A DNA stretch of 25,845 bases, from assembly GCA_030141605.1 (NCBI GenBank), contig JAQGDQ010001533.1, positions 10,001 to 35,845 of the forward strand. Direction: 5' to 3'. A program made the translations under genes and the position numbers. Below are positions 8,747 to 18,908 of the stretch, in pieces. The stretch's first letter is position 1. Each line of letters begins with the position of its first letter. Under the pieces are notes generated by a model, which saw only the letters and a program-made list of their open reading frames with translations, was not told the origin of the DNA and searched no databases. Source of the DNA: Tubiluchus corallicola. Lineage: Eukaryota; Priapulida; Priapulimorpha; Priapulimorphida; Tubiluchidae.

Positions 8747-9649
8747 TCATGTAGAAGTTGTTTGACTTTGACTGCTTACTAAGCTCACAAAGGCCCTTCT
8801 GAACTGTGAATGAGTTGCAGCATAGACTATAGGATTGATGGAACTGTTCAGCATTCCAATGCAAAACAAGAGGACTCGGTAACGCAGTACCCCACAACAG
8901 ACAACCTGATAAAGTTTTTCACTGAAAGGCGGTGTCCAGCAGCAAATATACACACACGTGATGATGGCAAGCGTCTTTGTAGCCCGAATCTCACGTTGTC
9001 TAATAGAAATCGGCTGCTGGTTCTGCAGACAACTTGTTCGTCTGATCTGCTGTATAACCACTCTAGCTATCTTTGTGTACATTATGATCATCAGCAGTGA
9101 TGGTATAAAGAAAACCAATGTTGTACCTATTAGTGTGAATGTAAGTGATTTCTTCCATCCATCTCTCCAGTAGCTGAGTAACATCACTTGTAAACCCATA
9201 GCTGCTGCAGAAACAATCCACGCAAAGCACACTAACGTCTTAATAGTTTTCTCTGTTATCCATATGTTGTATTGTAGAGAATGTACAATAGCTATGTACC
9301 GCTCCGCTGCAATTATAATGACATGAACGACGCTAGCAGAGGTTGTAAAGATTTGTAAGAACAGGGCAATTTCAATTAGAAAGAACGCTTTTATATGAAA
9401 ACCTATGAAAAATATTAGACATGCAAATCCTACAATCAAGTCTGCAATTGCCAATGATGTGATTAAATAATTTGTTCTTGTTCTTAAATTGTGCACTTTA
9501 TAAACGGCTGAAATGACGAGACTGTTTCCAACACTCGACGTTACAAATGCAAAAGGCAATAAGAAATTTGCCAGATTTTCAAAGTATACCGGAGGAATGA
9601 TGCTATAAGTGCTCTCTGTTGACGCGTTTAATTCAGCAATGTTTTGCAT
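8747..9649 (-). CDS. Rhodopsin-like (class A) GPCR, 300 aa
   Basis: Single-exon seven-helix receptor, aligned without gaps to the paralogs at 5170 and 12043. Features: NAS (8-10) sequon, GN (41-42), LAIAD (66-70), ERY (116-118) followed by IAIVHSLQY, CWTP (237-240), NPIVY (272-276) and a short tail ending QSQTTST. Cys is absent at 3.25 and in loop 2. TM6 onward (IRATKTLAIITCVYICC) is nearly identical to the paralogs, so the group is young or homogenised. This is the only copy without a minisatellite directly upstream. Its 5' flank instead holds a LINE end at 9829-10165. Ligand and coupling are unknown. Confidence 0.93.
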   Translation of the reverse strand: MQNIAELNASTESTYSIIPPVYFENLANFLLPFAFVTSSVGNSLVISAVYKVHNLRTRTNYLITSLAIADLIVGFACLIFFIGFHIKAFFLIEIALFLQIFTTSASVVHVIIIAAERYIAIVHSLQYNIWITEKTIKTLVCFAWIVSAAAMGLQVMLLSYWRDGWKKSLTFTLIGTTLVFFIPSLLMIIMYTKIARVVIQQIRRTSCLQNQQPISIRQREIRATKTLAIITCVYICCWTPPFSEKLYQVVCCGVLRYRVLLFCIGMLNSSINPIVYAATHSQFRRAFVSLVSSQSQTTST

Positions 9650-9828
9650 TGTTTAAAGCTCGTTACTTTCAAAGAATGTTTCTTGATTCTAAATATTTAA
9701 TTCAGGTTCCACAAATGACAAGCTCTAACATTTTTGGTAGTTTCCAAATGAAAGTGAAATGAATTACATCTGTTTCCACCTGATATTAGTTAGTTATGGT
9801 TGCCCTTCCCTGACGAAGACTGTGATCC

Positions 9829-10165
9829 CTATTGCTGTTGATTTCTTCTTAAATGAGCATTGGTATGACTTACGAGTCCAATTCTTGAGTGACATATCCA
9901 TCGACACTGGGGGCATGGGAAGAAGGCATGTGAGGAACGATCCCGTGATTGATGGCGCAGGTATTCTTCTCTCTTCCATCCATTTGTCGCCTGTGATTTT
10001 CAAAGGCAAGTGTGCCCTTTTCACAGAGTTGCTTCCAGCATTTTCGGTCGCTTGTAAGATTATCCAGTTCTTTAAAATCGATGTCACAAAGTTCAAGTAT
10101 TTTTCAAATTGTCTTTATACCTGTTTTTCTGACCACCGGTTGACCTTTGACTGACCAGATATACG
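9829..10165 (-). mobile_element. LINE 3' end with C-terminal C2H2 finger, frameshifted
   Basis: A minus-strand frame ending with TAG at 9829-9831 encodes CPQCRWICHSRIGLVSHTNAH (part at 9853-9915), a CX2CX12HX3H finger of the SRIGL-SH type found at the end of some non-LTR retrotransposon polyproteins. Upstream in other frames are GGQKNRYKD, then DIDFKELDNLTSDRKCWKQL and CEKGTLAFENHRR, matching the family pattern GGQK-RYKD-LK / W---A-DR--WR. At least one frameshift separates these blocks, so it is a dead remnant. Confidence 0.75.
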
Positions 10166-12042
10166 CTGCATAGTAGACCACAGAGTGTTTTTAAAGTAAA
10201 GCCCTCACAACTAATGCATGCTGACTTGATAACATCTATATTGTTTTCCCTTTTTACAAGTCACACTATCTTTCTCCATCTGTTAGGATCCACACTGTGT
10301 ATAGAACTCGTCTGTGCAAGAACTGTTTTGCGCTTATAACATGCATATCTCTATCATGCAGCACAACTGTAGTCTGGGAAAATGTTATAGCACTCATTGG
10401 TTATAATTGTTTGAAGCCTGACCAGAGTTAGTAAATGCGGCATAATGAGTAAATGGAAACTTAATATTTGCTGCTACCCAACATACATGTATAGTATTAC
10501 TGTAAATCTTCTTGTTTTCACCTAGTTTGCGCAGCTGCTTTATTGACATGGCCATTATTATAAAGTGTCAGTAAGGTAAAATCACTGTGCATTATTTTCT
10601 CTAATTTGCCCATAGGGAACAACTGCATTTCCATTTAACAAGATGCTCCTCTATTCCATAAAGGAATACAGGATGATACTACCGCATTTTTCAGTCCAGT
10701 AAAAGTATACATTTTTACACAATACTGCAAAAGCATTTTTGATAATTAAATAATAGATTAATAATTTAATTAACACCGGGCGAGCCCAACTATTGATGAC
10801 ATCACAAACTAACATAATTTTCAACAGCAAAAATATTCCACGAGCGTGTTGCACATGTTTGCGAAAGCGAAAATTGAGGTACACTGCTACTGTAAGATAT
10901 TCAGTAGGTTTCAATGAAGCTCCATATAATGCTTATTTATTTCTCATTCTCTGGTAGAACATCTAGGCCGGAAATAAAAATAAAAAACAATATTCTTCTT
11001 CAACTTGCATTACCCCTGGCAAAGCAAAGAGACTCATACTGCAGCAAACAAAATTCAACATGTTCAAGTGTCAGTAACATAAATAATTCGTGTGCACGGC
11101 ACGTAAAACAATTTTTGATAGTGTCCGCAACAACAATGATGACTGTTGTTGACAGGATTGACTACACCTTGGACGCCAGTCTTGCAAGGATTCAAAGAGT
11201 GAGCAAAACAAACGTGTGGACTAGTTAGTGAAAAAAGTCGAAAACATGACAAATTATATGCCATAGTCCTGCAACAAGAGCTGTTGTACAAGTTGCTTAT
11301 GAAACGTATGTGTTAATCTCATTGGGGAGAATGATATAACCTTCCTTTTCTGCGTCTCTCCGTTACGGATTGTCCTTGATAAGGACATTGGTTCCAGTCT
11401 TGTCACAGCATGTCACAGATGCGAGCACTTAATTTACAGTTTATTATTAATTTTGGTTTGTAGTTTTAAACTTTAATTTTGCCGACATCTGTAGGTTTCA
11501 ATATATCTATATACTTGCTACCGCTATATGTTTGTATATAACTGGGTTACTTGGCTTCTCTGTGGATGTAGTAGTTTTTTACACTTGGTAGCATGATTAC
11601 AAGAGAAGCAAGCGATGGGCTTAAACAGTTGTGTAGTCAAAAACAACGTTTTTACTCAGATGCCATGATGTATTCGCTGATAGATTTACTTTGACTTTTC
11701 TCGACGGCGGTTGACCATGTTTGCCATTTTGTGTATATGCGGATTGACTATGAGACTGTGATTTTGAGTAAGTTAAACCATGTTTTCGTCTGTTGATTTC
11801 ATCTGTTTAACACGAACATGTGAACTTCAAAAACATTCTAATTAACCTGCCAATGTCGGTTGTTGGCTCTCTGCGGAATGTCCCAGCGACAACTCTAGCA
11901 TCATGACGCAGCAATCTACGTAAAGCTTTGATTGCTGAAAATTGGCTTTGCTGTACTGACATCATAACAATGGCTGCCCATCGACTGTTGACTTGCGACC
12001 CGTCATTGTTAGTCTGCCTTACTGCTGTACCCCACAAATAGT
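10166..12042. other. Intergenic, no gene recognised
   Basis: Holds the part of the GPCR 5' flank homologous to 7062-7300 (10396-10620) and one copy of a dispersed repeat (10778-10905). Open frames at 10914-11228 (+), 11064-11291 (-) and 11807-12046 (-) have no family features. The last overlaps the GPCR stop and is probably its 3' flank. Confidence 0.5.
10778..10905. repeat. Dispersed 125-bp repeat, copy 1
   Basis: Shares ACTAACATAATTTTCAACAG, then CAAAAATATTCCAYGAGC and a GARAAAATTGA block with 19653-19775, in the same orientation, with scattered substitutions. No inverted ends or coding potential identify the class. Confidence 0.75.
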
Positions 12043-12945
12043 TCACGTAGAAGTTGACTGGGTTTGACTGCTTACTAAACTCAAAAAAGCCCTCCTGAAC
12101 TGTGAATTACTTGCAGCGTAGACTACGGGATTGATAGAACTATTCAGCATTCCAAAACAGAAGAAGAGCACTCGGTAACGCAATACTTTACAACAAACGA
12201 GCGTGAAAAAGGCTTCAGTAAAGACTGGTGTCCAACAGCAAATGAACACGCACGTGATGATCGCAAGTGTCTTTGTTGCACGAATCTCACACTGTTTGAT
12301 AGTTATTGGCTGCTGATGGTTCGTGTGGTACATTCTTCTGATCTGCTGCCTGATGACTTTGGCTATCTTTGTGTACATTATGATCAACAGCAGTGATGGC
12401 ACAAAGAATATCCAGATCGTACTTATCAATGTTAGCGTAAGCGATTTCGTTTGTTCGTTTTTCCAGTAGTTGAGTAATGCAAAAGTGAAACCCTTCATCA
12501 CTGCTGATACCATCCATGCAGAGGATATTAACAGTTTGATTGTTTTCTCGGTTACGTGATTGTTGTATTGCAATGGATGTACAATGGCAATGTATCTGTC
12601 CATTGCTATTGCAATAATGTGCAATACACTGACACTGGTTGTAAAAGTCTGTACAAACATGGCAACTTCAACTACAGGAAAGGCATTCACGTGAAAACCT
12701 ATGAAAAGTGCTAAAGATGCAATTCCTACCATCAAGTCTGCAACTGCCAGTGATGCAATTAAATAGTTTGTTCTTGTCCTAAGACTCTGTACTTTATAAA
12801 CGGCTGAAAGAACCAGACCGTTTCCCACACTGGATGTCACAAAAATGAAAAGTAATAAAAAGTTTGCAAAATTCTCATAATACACTCGTGAATAAATGCC
12901 TATGGCACTCTCTACTGAAATGTTTAACACAGAGATATTCTGCAT
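12043..12945 (-). CDS. Rhodopsin-like (class A) GPCR, 300 aa
   Basis: Single-exon receptor, collinear with the two copies at 5170 and 8747. Features: NIS near both positions 3 and 8, GN (41-42), LAVAD (66-70), a canonical DRY (116-118, the paralogs have ERY), IAIVHPLQY, CWTP (237-240), NPVVY (272-276) and tail QTQSTST. No Cys at 3.25. I chose ATG 12945 because it gives MQNIS and exactly 300 residues, as in the paralog, and has A at -3. An in-frame ATG at 12963 would add six residues (MSELLT) in a weaker context. A 50-bp minisatellite lies about 100 bp upstream. Ligand unknown. Confidence 0.92.
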   Translation of the reverse strand: MQNISVLNISVESAIGIYSRVYYENFANFLLLFIFVTSSVGNGLVLSAVYKVQSLRTRTNYLIASLAVADLMVGIASLALFIGFHVNAFPVVEVAMFVQTFTTSVSVLHIIAIAMDRYIAIVHPLQYNNHVTEKTIKLLISSAWMVSAVMKGFTFALLNYWKNEQTKSLTLTLISTIWIFFVPSLLLIIMYTKIAKVIRQQIRRMYHTNHQQPITIKQCEIRATKTLAIITCVFICCWTPVFTEAFFTLVCCKVLRYRVLFFCFGMLNSSINPVVYAASNSQFRRAFLSLVSSQTQSTST

Positions 12946-13048
12946 CGTTAAAAGCTCACTCATTTAGAATTATTCCTTGCTCTTGCAAAGTTCATTTTAG
13001 GTAAGTAATGTCAATCTAAATTTGCAACTATTTTCAAATGTTGTAGAT

Positions 13049-13345
13049 GAAAATCACCATCTATATAACAGTTACACATTAACATGTCCAGTGTTGGCTG
13101 AAATCTCCATCTTTCTAACAGTTACACATTATCATATCCAGTACTGGCTGAAATCTCCATCTTTCTAACAGTTACACATTAACATATCCAGTACTGACTG
13201 AAATCTCCATCTTTCTAACAGTTACACATTAACATGTCCAGTACTGGCTGAAATCTCCATCTTTCTAACATTTACACATTATCATGTCCAGCACTGGCTG
13301 AAATCTCAGCCTTTCTAACAGTTACACATTATCATGTCTAGTACA
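13049..13345 (-). repeat. 50-bp minisatellite carrying short ORFs upstream of a GPCR
   Basis: Six units start at 13049, 13100, 13150, 13200, 13250 and 13300. On the minus strand, the units at 13100-13250 contain ATGGAGATTTCAG and a 12-codon ORF (MEISASTGYVNV and variants) closed by TAA. The unit at 13300 has lost this ATG. The core GGAGATTTCAG--CAGTAC resembles GGAACATTTCAGTAGCAAGTAC in the 82-bp array, so it may also derive from a GPCR start. That homology is short and tentative. Confidence 0.85.
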
Positions 13346-14718
13346 TTGGCAAAACATTTTGGCTCATATATCTATATGGAAATCTAATCGATGTCTCGTC
13401 TTCCTCCCAATTAAAATAGTCTGCAATCGTAGATGTCGATGACTTATGCCTCTCCACCTGAAATAACAACCACTGTTCCCTGTAACAACTGATAAACTAA
13501 CAATTGCTCTTCCAGCTTAGCAGAATCCACTCGCGTGGTGAAATTTAAAGCATCAGCACTTAAGAACACAACAGATGAGATTAACAGCGTTATTATATTT
13601 GGACACTCCTGTACTCGATGGTTTCCCAGGTATTTTCGTACAAACTCCCAACGATTAATATTTACATCAATACATGTATGTTCTGTGTCTTATTTACGAC
13701 ACAATATTTGCTGCCACTGATAGTTATTTACAATATTACAACAGGTATATTCAGCTTACAGAAGCCAATAGTTCTTTGAACTACACGTTCAACATTCACA
13801 GTTGCCACAGCTGTTCATCCTTTTGCGTCTGAATTTCCTTGGTGTTTGTCTATAGAGGACTTTGTGTATAGCATTAAATATAAGAACGGTGGGCCAAATG
13901 TTTTCTTTCTGCTAACGAAACACGTAAATTAACTTGACAACCTCATACAACCTCACGAAAATCTTGTAAATGCGTGTTCTAGCGTGTTTGGCTGTTTTGC
14001 TCATGCCGCCATGCGATCCGACACTTCAGGTAGAAAGAGCACTGTGGCTCACGCAGTGTGCTGTCAGTTGTCAGGTTTTAAGTATATTCTTGAACTGTGA
14101 AAATTTAGGGTTTTCGTAAGCAAACAATATTTTTTGTTTAGGATTTCATCAAGTTTTCGTATGAATTTTCGTATTTTTGTTTGTTTAAAATTACAACTAC
14201 AAATTACAACGTTAAAATTACATATGTTTGTTTTGTTTTGCACAGTGTTAAAACAATGGCTAAAATTTTTCTGAAGCAACAACGTCCACTAATTTTAGCT
14301 ACGAACTGCCACTGGTTAACATGATATTTCTTACGTATATTATAGTTCTCAAAAGCGAAGAAAAAATGACATAAAAATAGCAAAAGCTCTTTGATCACAA
14401 ATAAGTGTCATTTTATTTACCTAACGCAAAAATTTTGAATTAATTATGCGGAGTTATTTGACTCAATTGCCAATAGTTTTATAGAAATTTGAATAGGCGT
14501 GGCCCCGTACTAAGCATTTTTGAGTCATTAAGCGACTGATTCTATTAACTTTGGTCTAGTAAATGTCACCTATTGTAATTACTATGATTGTTGTACGCAG
14601 TTCTTAGATACGCTCTTACTTTTTTGCTTTTATTTATTATTTATCTCTTTAGTCGATTACTGTGGGAAAATATTCGCAGAAAATGTGTGGCATGTTTAAA
14701 CCTATTATTTGTTTTTAG
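13346..14718. other. Region between GPCR cluster and first visible RIC1 exon
   Basis: No exon recognised. It contains a hAT-related segment (about 13960-14314). Exons for the first RIC1 residues would be expected somewhere upstream on the plus strand, but none with the expected motifs was found here. Confidence 0.45.
13960..14314. mobile_element. Partial copy of the hAT-like MITE
   Basis: From about 13975 to 14314 the sequence parallels 7530-7882: CAGGTAGARA, GTAAGCAAAMAATATTTTTTG, TGTTAAAACAAYGGCTAAAATTTT and the terminal AYTGCCACTG are shared in order. The CAGTGGC 5' end is not seen, so this copy is truncated or rearranged on its left. Confidence 0.65.
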
Positions 14719-14861
14719 CTTGGTACCCATCAGAGATGAACTGGTACTGTGTTTAGACAATGGCTACGTACAGCGGCTACGATGGGACGGTACGCTACAC
14801 GCGGAAATGTGTTACGATTTGGGACAGGTTCCCTTCTCGATAGACCAAGAACATTCCAGGG
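14719..14861 (+). CDS. RIC1: RIC1-like exon A (WD40 propeller)
   Basis: RIC1 with RGP1 forms the Golgi GEF for Rab6. This exon encodes LVPIRDELVLCLDNGYVQRL then RWDGTLHAEMCYD and VPFSIDQEHSR, matching the RIC1 stretch in which a -LL-AT-DG-L--I-W-G blade is followed by VPFS-D---SR. The acceptor is TTTGTTTTTAG before 14719 and the donor GTAATT is at 14862. The exon enters in phase 2 and leaves in phase 1 (AGG-G), which fits exon B. Earlier exons are not found. The upstream 43 open codons back to 14588 read as intron. The symbol rests on recognised motifs across five exons. Confidence 0.85.
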
Positions 14862-15790
14862 GTAATTATTATTCTTTTTCAGTTTTAGTTGTGCATAAAA
14901 AATTCAAAATGCAGATGAATTTTCAGACTAAGAAAAAACTTTTTGAAAGTGTGATGTCGGTACATGTATTGCAGAGCTTGCGTGTCAGTTTCAGATTTCA
15001 GATAACTAGCAATAATAATATTAATATGTTAACTTTACGACTGTTAATATTGCATCTGATAGTTAATCATCTGTGTGCTGGCATATCAAAATCGTGCAGA
15101 AGTCGGCAATTAAGTTTTCTAGTTATTCACATATCCTGAATCTCCATTTCATGAAGATCATTTTGATACCACCTTCATGGCTCTATGTTACTTCTAAGAT
15201 AGACTAAGATGTTACTTCTGAAATAATCCACGTTGAAGTTGAGGTGCAGGCTGTGCACTGAAAAACATAATCTTGAGAAAATCGCTGTTAAAGTCAGCCA
15301 TTGTTTTTTATTGCTTTTCTACAAAACACTTAGCAACAGCACAAACGTTGGTTGCTACGGACTTTGATGTAGATGGCTCTTCCTGATGAAAGTCTGGGGT
15401 TGCAACAGAAAAAAACCCAAAGCAAAATGACAGCTTCCAGGAGCTACTATTGGAGTTTGAAAATAGGAGTTTTTTTATAATTGCAGTACTAGTTTCTAGA
15501 CAGAAAAGTGTGTAAGGAGTTGTAAAATTAACGTTTTAGTGTTTTTTTGAACAATTTCTTGATAATTTGATGCTAGAATATAAAAGTCCAATATATTTAG
15601 TGTTGGTTTTTATGAAATACGAAAAATTGACATTTGACCAAATTTTTGGGTCCTTCTACTTTCAAGCATCATAACGTAATCTTAACTATGCCGACTTATG
15701 GATGGTTTTGGTATGCAAGCACAGATATAATCTTTGTACAAATGCGCACTTGTTGATTTTGAATGTTCAGATGTTTTTTCGTTTTTGCAG
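14862..15790 (+). other. RIC1 intron A-B
   Basis: 929-bp GT-AG intron, ending with a pyrimidine-rich GTTTTTGCAG. Nothing else recognised in it. Confidence 0.7.
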
Positions 15791-15924
15791 CCGAGACACT
15801 AGGTGGTTCTGGCGTGTACATCTCACAAATAGAATACTCACCACTCATGGCCGGATTTGCCGTAGTTTTGTCCGATCGGAGAGCCGGATTTCTGACGGCG
15901 CCTACACTAAAATTTGAACCTAGT
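15791..15924 (+). CDS. RIC1: RIC1-like exon B (WD40 propeller)
   Basis: Completes the split Ala codon from exon A (G+CC), then reads ETLGGSGVYISQIEYSPLMA, GFAVVLSDRRAGFLTAPTL and KFEPS. RIC1 proteins have HI-D-EY---L-GFAVV--DG--GF-TP at this position, so the order and spacing agree. The donor GTAAGT at 15925 follows AGT in phase 0, fitting exon C. The same frame stays open past the donor into the intronic 72-bp array. Confidence 0.87.
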
Positions 15925-15975
15925 GTAAGTTCCCTTCTTGCTACCCGTTTCACAGAGCTTTTACCTGCTTTTAAA

Positions 15976-16611
15976 GGAAAAAACAAGTCACTCAGCTTGT
16001 TGGGTTTATTTTACTGTTATCACTTAAACTGTTTGTGGTGTGCTAAAGGAAAGGACAAGTCACTCAGTATGTTGGGTTTATTTTACTGTTATCACTTAAG
16101 CTGTTTGTGGTGTGCTAAAGGAAAGGACAAGTCACTCAGTATGTTGGGTTTATTTTACTGTTATCACTTAAGCTGTTTGTGGTGTGCTAAAGGAAAGGAC
16201 AAGTCACTCAGTATGTTGGGTTTATTTTACTGTTATCACTTAAACTTTTTGTGGTGTGCTAAAGGAAAGGACAAGTCACTCAGTACGTTGGGTTTATTTT
16301 ACTGTTATCACTTAAACTTTTTGTGGTGTGCTAAAGGAAAGGACAAGTCACTCAGCTTGTTGGGTTTATTTTACTGTTATCACTTAAGCTGTTTGTGGTG
16401 TGCTAAAGGAAAGGACAAGTCACTCAGTATGTTGGGTTTATTTTACTGTTATCACTTAAGCTGTTTGTGGTGTGCTAAAGGAAAGGACAAGTCACTCAGT
16501 ATGTTGGGTTTATTTTACTGTTATCACTTAAACTTTTTGTGGTGTGCTAAAGGAAAGGACAAGTCACTCAGTACGTTGGGTTTATTTTACTGTTATCACT
16601 TAAACTTAAAA
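15976..16611 (+). repeat. 72-bp x 9 intronic minisatellite, open in the exon frame
   Basis: Nine units start at 15976, 16048, 16120, 16192, 16264, 16336, 16408, 16480 and 16552. Each is 72 bp (24 codons) and reads GKDKSLSMLGLFYCYHL then SCLWCAK, in the same frame as exon B. No stop occurs from the exon to 16662. Variant positions (SLL/SML/STL and SC/NF) repeat as L-M-(M)-M-T then L-M-M-T, showing a later block duplication of four units. Because the donor GTAAGT is strong and RIC1 continues in exon C, the array is most likely spliced out. Confidence 0.9.
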
Positions 16612-17426
16612 AAATGTAACAAAGAAATTTGCAAAAAAACTACCTATACAGCTTATATTTAAAATATACTACCTCTGAATAGAAATTTCCCACCACTCAT
16701 TTCAATATCATGACGTAACTAAGAGACTTCGTGACTTTTCGTAAGCGCATCGTGGCTTTCCGTAAGCACGCGCTGCGGAAACTAATTCAAACTACTGCAA
16801 TTTGTCTAGTGTTCACGCAAAAATATTACAAAATTAGCTATCTATTTGTTTTTTGTGTAAAAACTTGTTATACTTTTGGTGAAGATTGACAGTGCGCTAT
16901 TTTTCTTCGGGACGAATGACGTCATTGGAGGAAGAGTAGGCATTCTAAATGAGATCACCCAAGCATGAAGTGATTGCGATTTTAAAATGATTGTGCTAGT
17001 TATACGAAGCAGTTATTGCAGTTTTAATACTAAATCCTTCTAATATTTCTCATGAACATTGAAATTAGTCTAACCTCCTCGAAGGCTTGGCCTTGCTTTT
17101 TGCTTTTTCCAGCATTTACATAATTGTGTTTTTTTTAAATGTGGTTCGTAAAGTTTGTTCTTTCAATTACTGTTATGCCAAAGAGCATTTTATATGGATT
17201 TTAGGCAATTAAATTATTATTAATCAGTTATTTATCATTAAAGAATAGATACCTTTTAAATCAATTACTTCCTGTGAGCTTTATGTTGCCTGCGTAAAGT
17301 CCTCGCGACACTGCAAAGATGGTTTAGGTCACCGATACTGGCACATCATCATCTTTAGCACCTGATCATTATGATTGTCATCATAACCGTCATCATCACC
17401 ACCATTAGCACCTGATCATTATGATT

Positions 17427-17490
17427 GGGCAGCGAAAGACCAGTTAGTTGGTCATCTAGTCAGCTGCCCTTTGGTTAGTCATGAACATTA
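17427..17490. repeat. Nested-hairpin dispersed repeat, copy 2
   Basis: GGGCAGC (17427-17433) pairs with GCTGCCC (17463-17469). The inner stem GACCA/TGGTC closes a GTTAGT loop, where copy 1 has a GACC/GGTC stem with an AATT loop. The bulges GAAA and ATCTAGTCA and the downstream ATGAACATT are shared with copy 1. Confidence 0.65.
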
Positions 17491-18119
17491 ACTCGTCTTC
17501 ACTTTTTACTATATTTTATTTATCAGCATTAATTGTTTATTTATCTCATAATTAAATTCTGTCCATGTTGAGCGTAGTTTTTAAGTTTATTTCTTCTACT
17601 ATGCTCATGGCACTGCCAGATAAACTCCCCATAACTCGAATCCAATCCGGCCGAAAAAAACTCTAACTTAGGCGATGTTGATCATTTTCCAGCATAGAAA
17701 CTCTAAACCCCCTTCTCCAGACGACGAGCTGAATAGAAGGCAGAAAGTCAACGCTTCTGTGCATAAACTACGAGATTTTATGAAAATTACATAAAGAATA
17801 ACAAATTATGTAGTGAAACACGATTTTTTTATGTTACGGAAGGACAACACTGTTAAACAATATGACAATAAAAAAATAATTGTGAGTGCGACTTGTAAGA
17901 CATTGGAATTTTCCGGGAAGATGATACTGTTTTTGAGTTGGGCGAGACAAATTACATGCATTTTGATTAAATGGACCATAATTTTTTATTTGAGTTAGGT
18001 GAAAATTTGAGTTATGCGATTTTGAGTTTCACAGAGTTTACTGTATTTGTAGTATTTTGTCTTTTGTAATGCTAAACGGGTAAATAAAAAAATTCAAATC
18101 TAACTTGTAACAACATGTT

Positions 18120-18810
18120 CAGAGTAGCTAATTGTCTGTTGCGAGTTTTTTTTCTGACAACAAACTCGCAGTGTGAGTTGCTTGGCGAGTTACTGTCTAC
18201 AAGTTACTGCAAACTCCTACAGTTCTTGCGAGTTGATTTCCTTCGAGTTACTGTCGACAAGTTACTTCAAACTCCTACAGTTGCTACGAGTTGATTTATT
18301 GCGAGTTACTGTCGACAGGTTACTGCAAACTCCTACATTTGTTGCGAGTTGATTTCCTGCAAGTTACTGTCGACAAGTTACCGCCAACTCCTACAGTTGT
18401 TGCGAGTTGATTTCCTTCGAGTTACTGTCGACAAGTTACTGCAAACTCCTACAGTTGTTGCGAGTTACTGTCTTGTGCGAACGCTTCAGTGAATTAGTTT
18501 CGACACTTCTCGCGGTGAAGTATAGGAGACTACTCTGTGAAAGTAAATTCGCAAGTGTGAACAGCTTTGCGAGTTCTCTCAACAAATTATTGCAAACTTT
18601 CCGAGAGTTGCTGAGAATTCTTTCACGAGTTTCTTGCAGACAAGCTCAGTTGATTGCGAGAACTCTCCGAGAGCACTCTCGACTGAAAACTCTAGTCTGA
18701 AATAACCTTAACTCGCGATAAGTATTGCTGTCTAGTCTGACAATGTGTGCGAGTTGCTTGGTGAATTTGCTTGATGAGAAAACTTGCTAGTCTGAAAGCA
18801 CCTTAACACC
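18120..18810. repeat. GCGAGTT-rich repeat with a 58-bp array
   Basis: A core array (18185-18475) has units starting at 18228, 18286, 18344, 18402 and 18460, each GCGAGTTGATTTCCTTCGAG then TTACTGTCGACAAGTTACTG and CAAACTCCTACAGTTGTT. The flanks to 18120 and 18810 also repeat GCGAGTT and AACTCGC motifs and TAGTCTGA (18733 and 18789). It may be one decayed transposon with an internal minisatellite; no terminal repeats are certain. Confidence 0.7.
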
Positions 18811-18908
18811 TGTATTGTACCTTCCACTTTTAAATTCGTCTAAATCATGTTTTTCATTCTAAATGTTAACAAAACTTTTATCTATATCTAATAAGAGTCT
18901 ATTTTTAG

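Larger units (their letters stand above)
16612..18908 (+). other. RIC1 intron B-C, distal part
   Basis: Mostly unique AT-rich intron. It contains a CRE palindrome (TGACGTCATTGG, 16917-16928), a 22-bp direct duplication (TTAGCACCTGATCATTATGA, near 17356 and 17405), the second hairpin repeat and the 58-bp array. The intron ends in TATTTTTAG before 18909. Confidence 0.6.

Noticed and set aside
15763-16662. 299-codon frame as an independent gene
   Set aside because: It is RIC1 exon B plus read-through into an intronic minisatellite. A strong donor follows the exon, and RIC1 continues in phase at 18909.
17630-17650. tRNA B-box-like ACTCGAATCC
   Set aside because: No A box, acceptor stem or cloverleaf could be formed around it.
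18407-18700. 97-codon plus-strand frame
   Set aside because: It starts inside the 58-bp array and consists of the GCGAGTT repeat. No family features.
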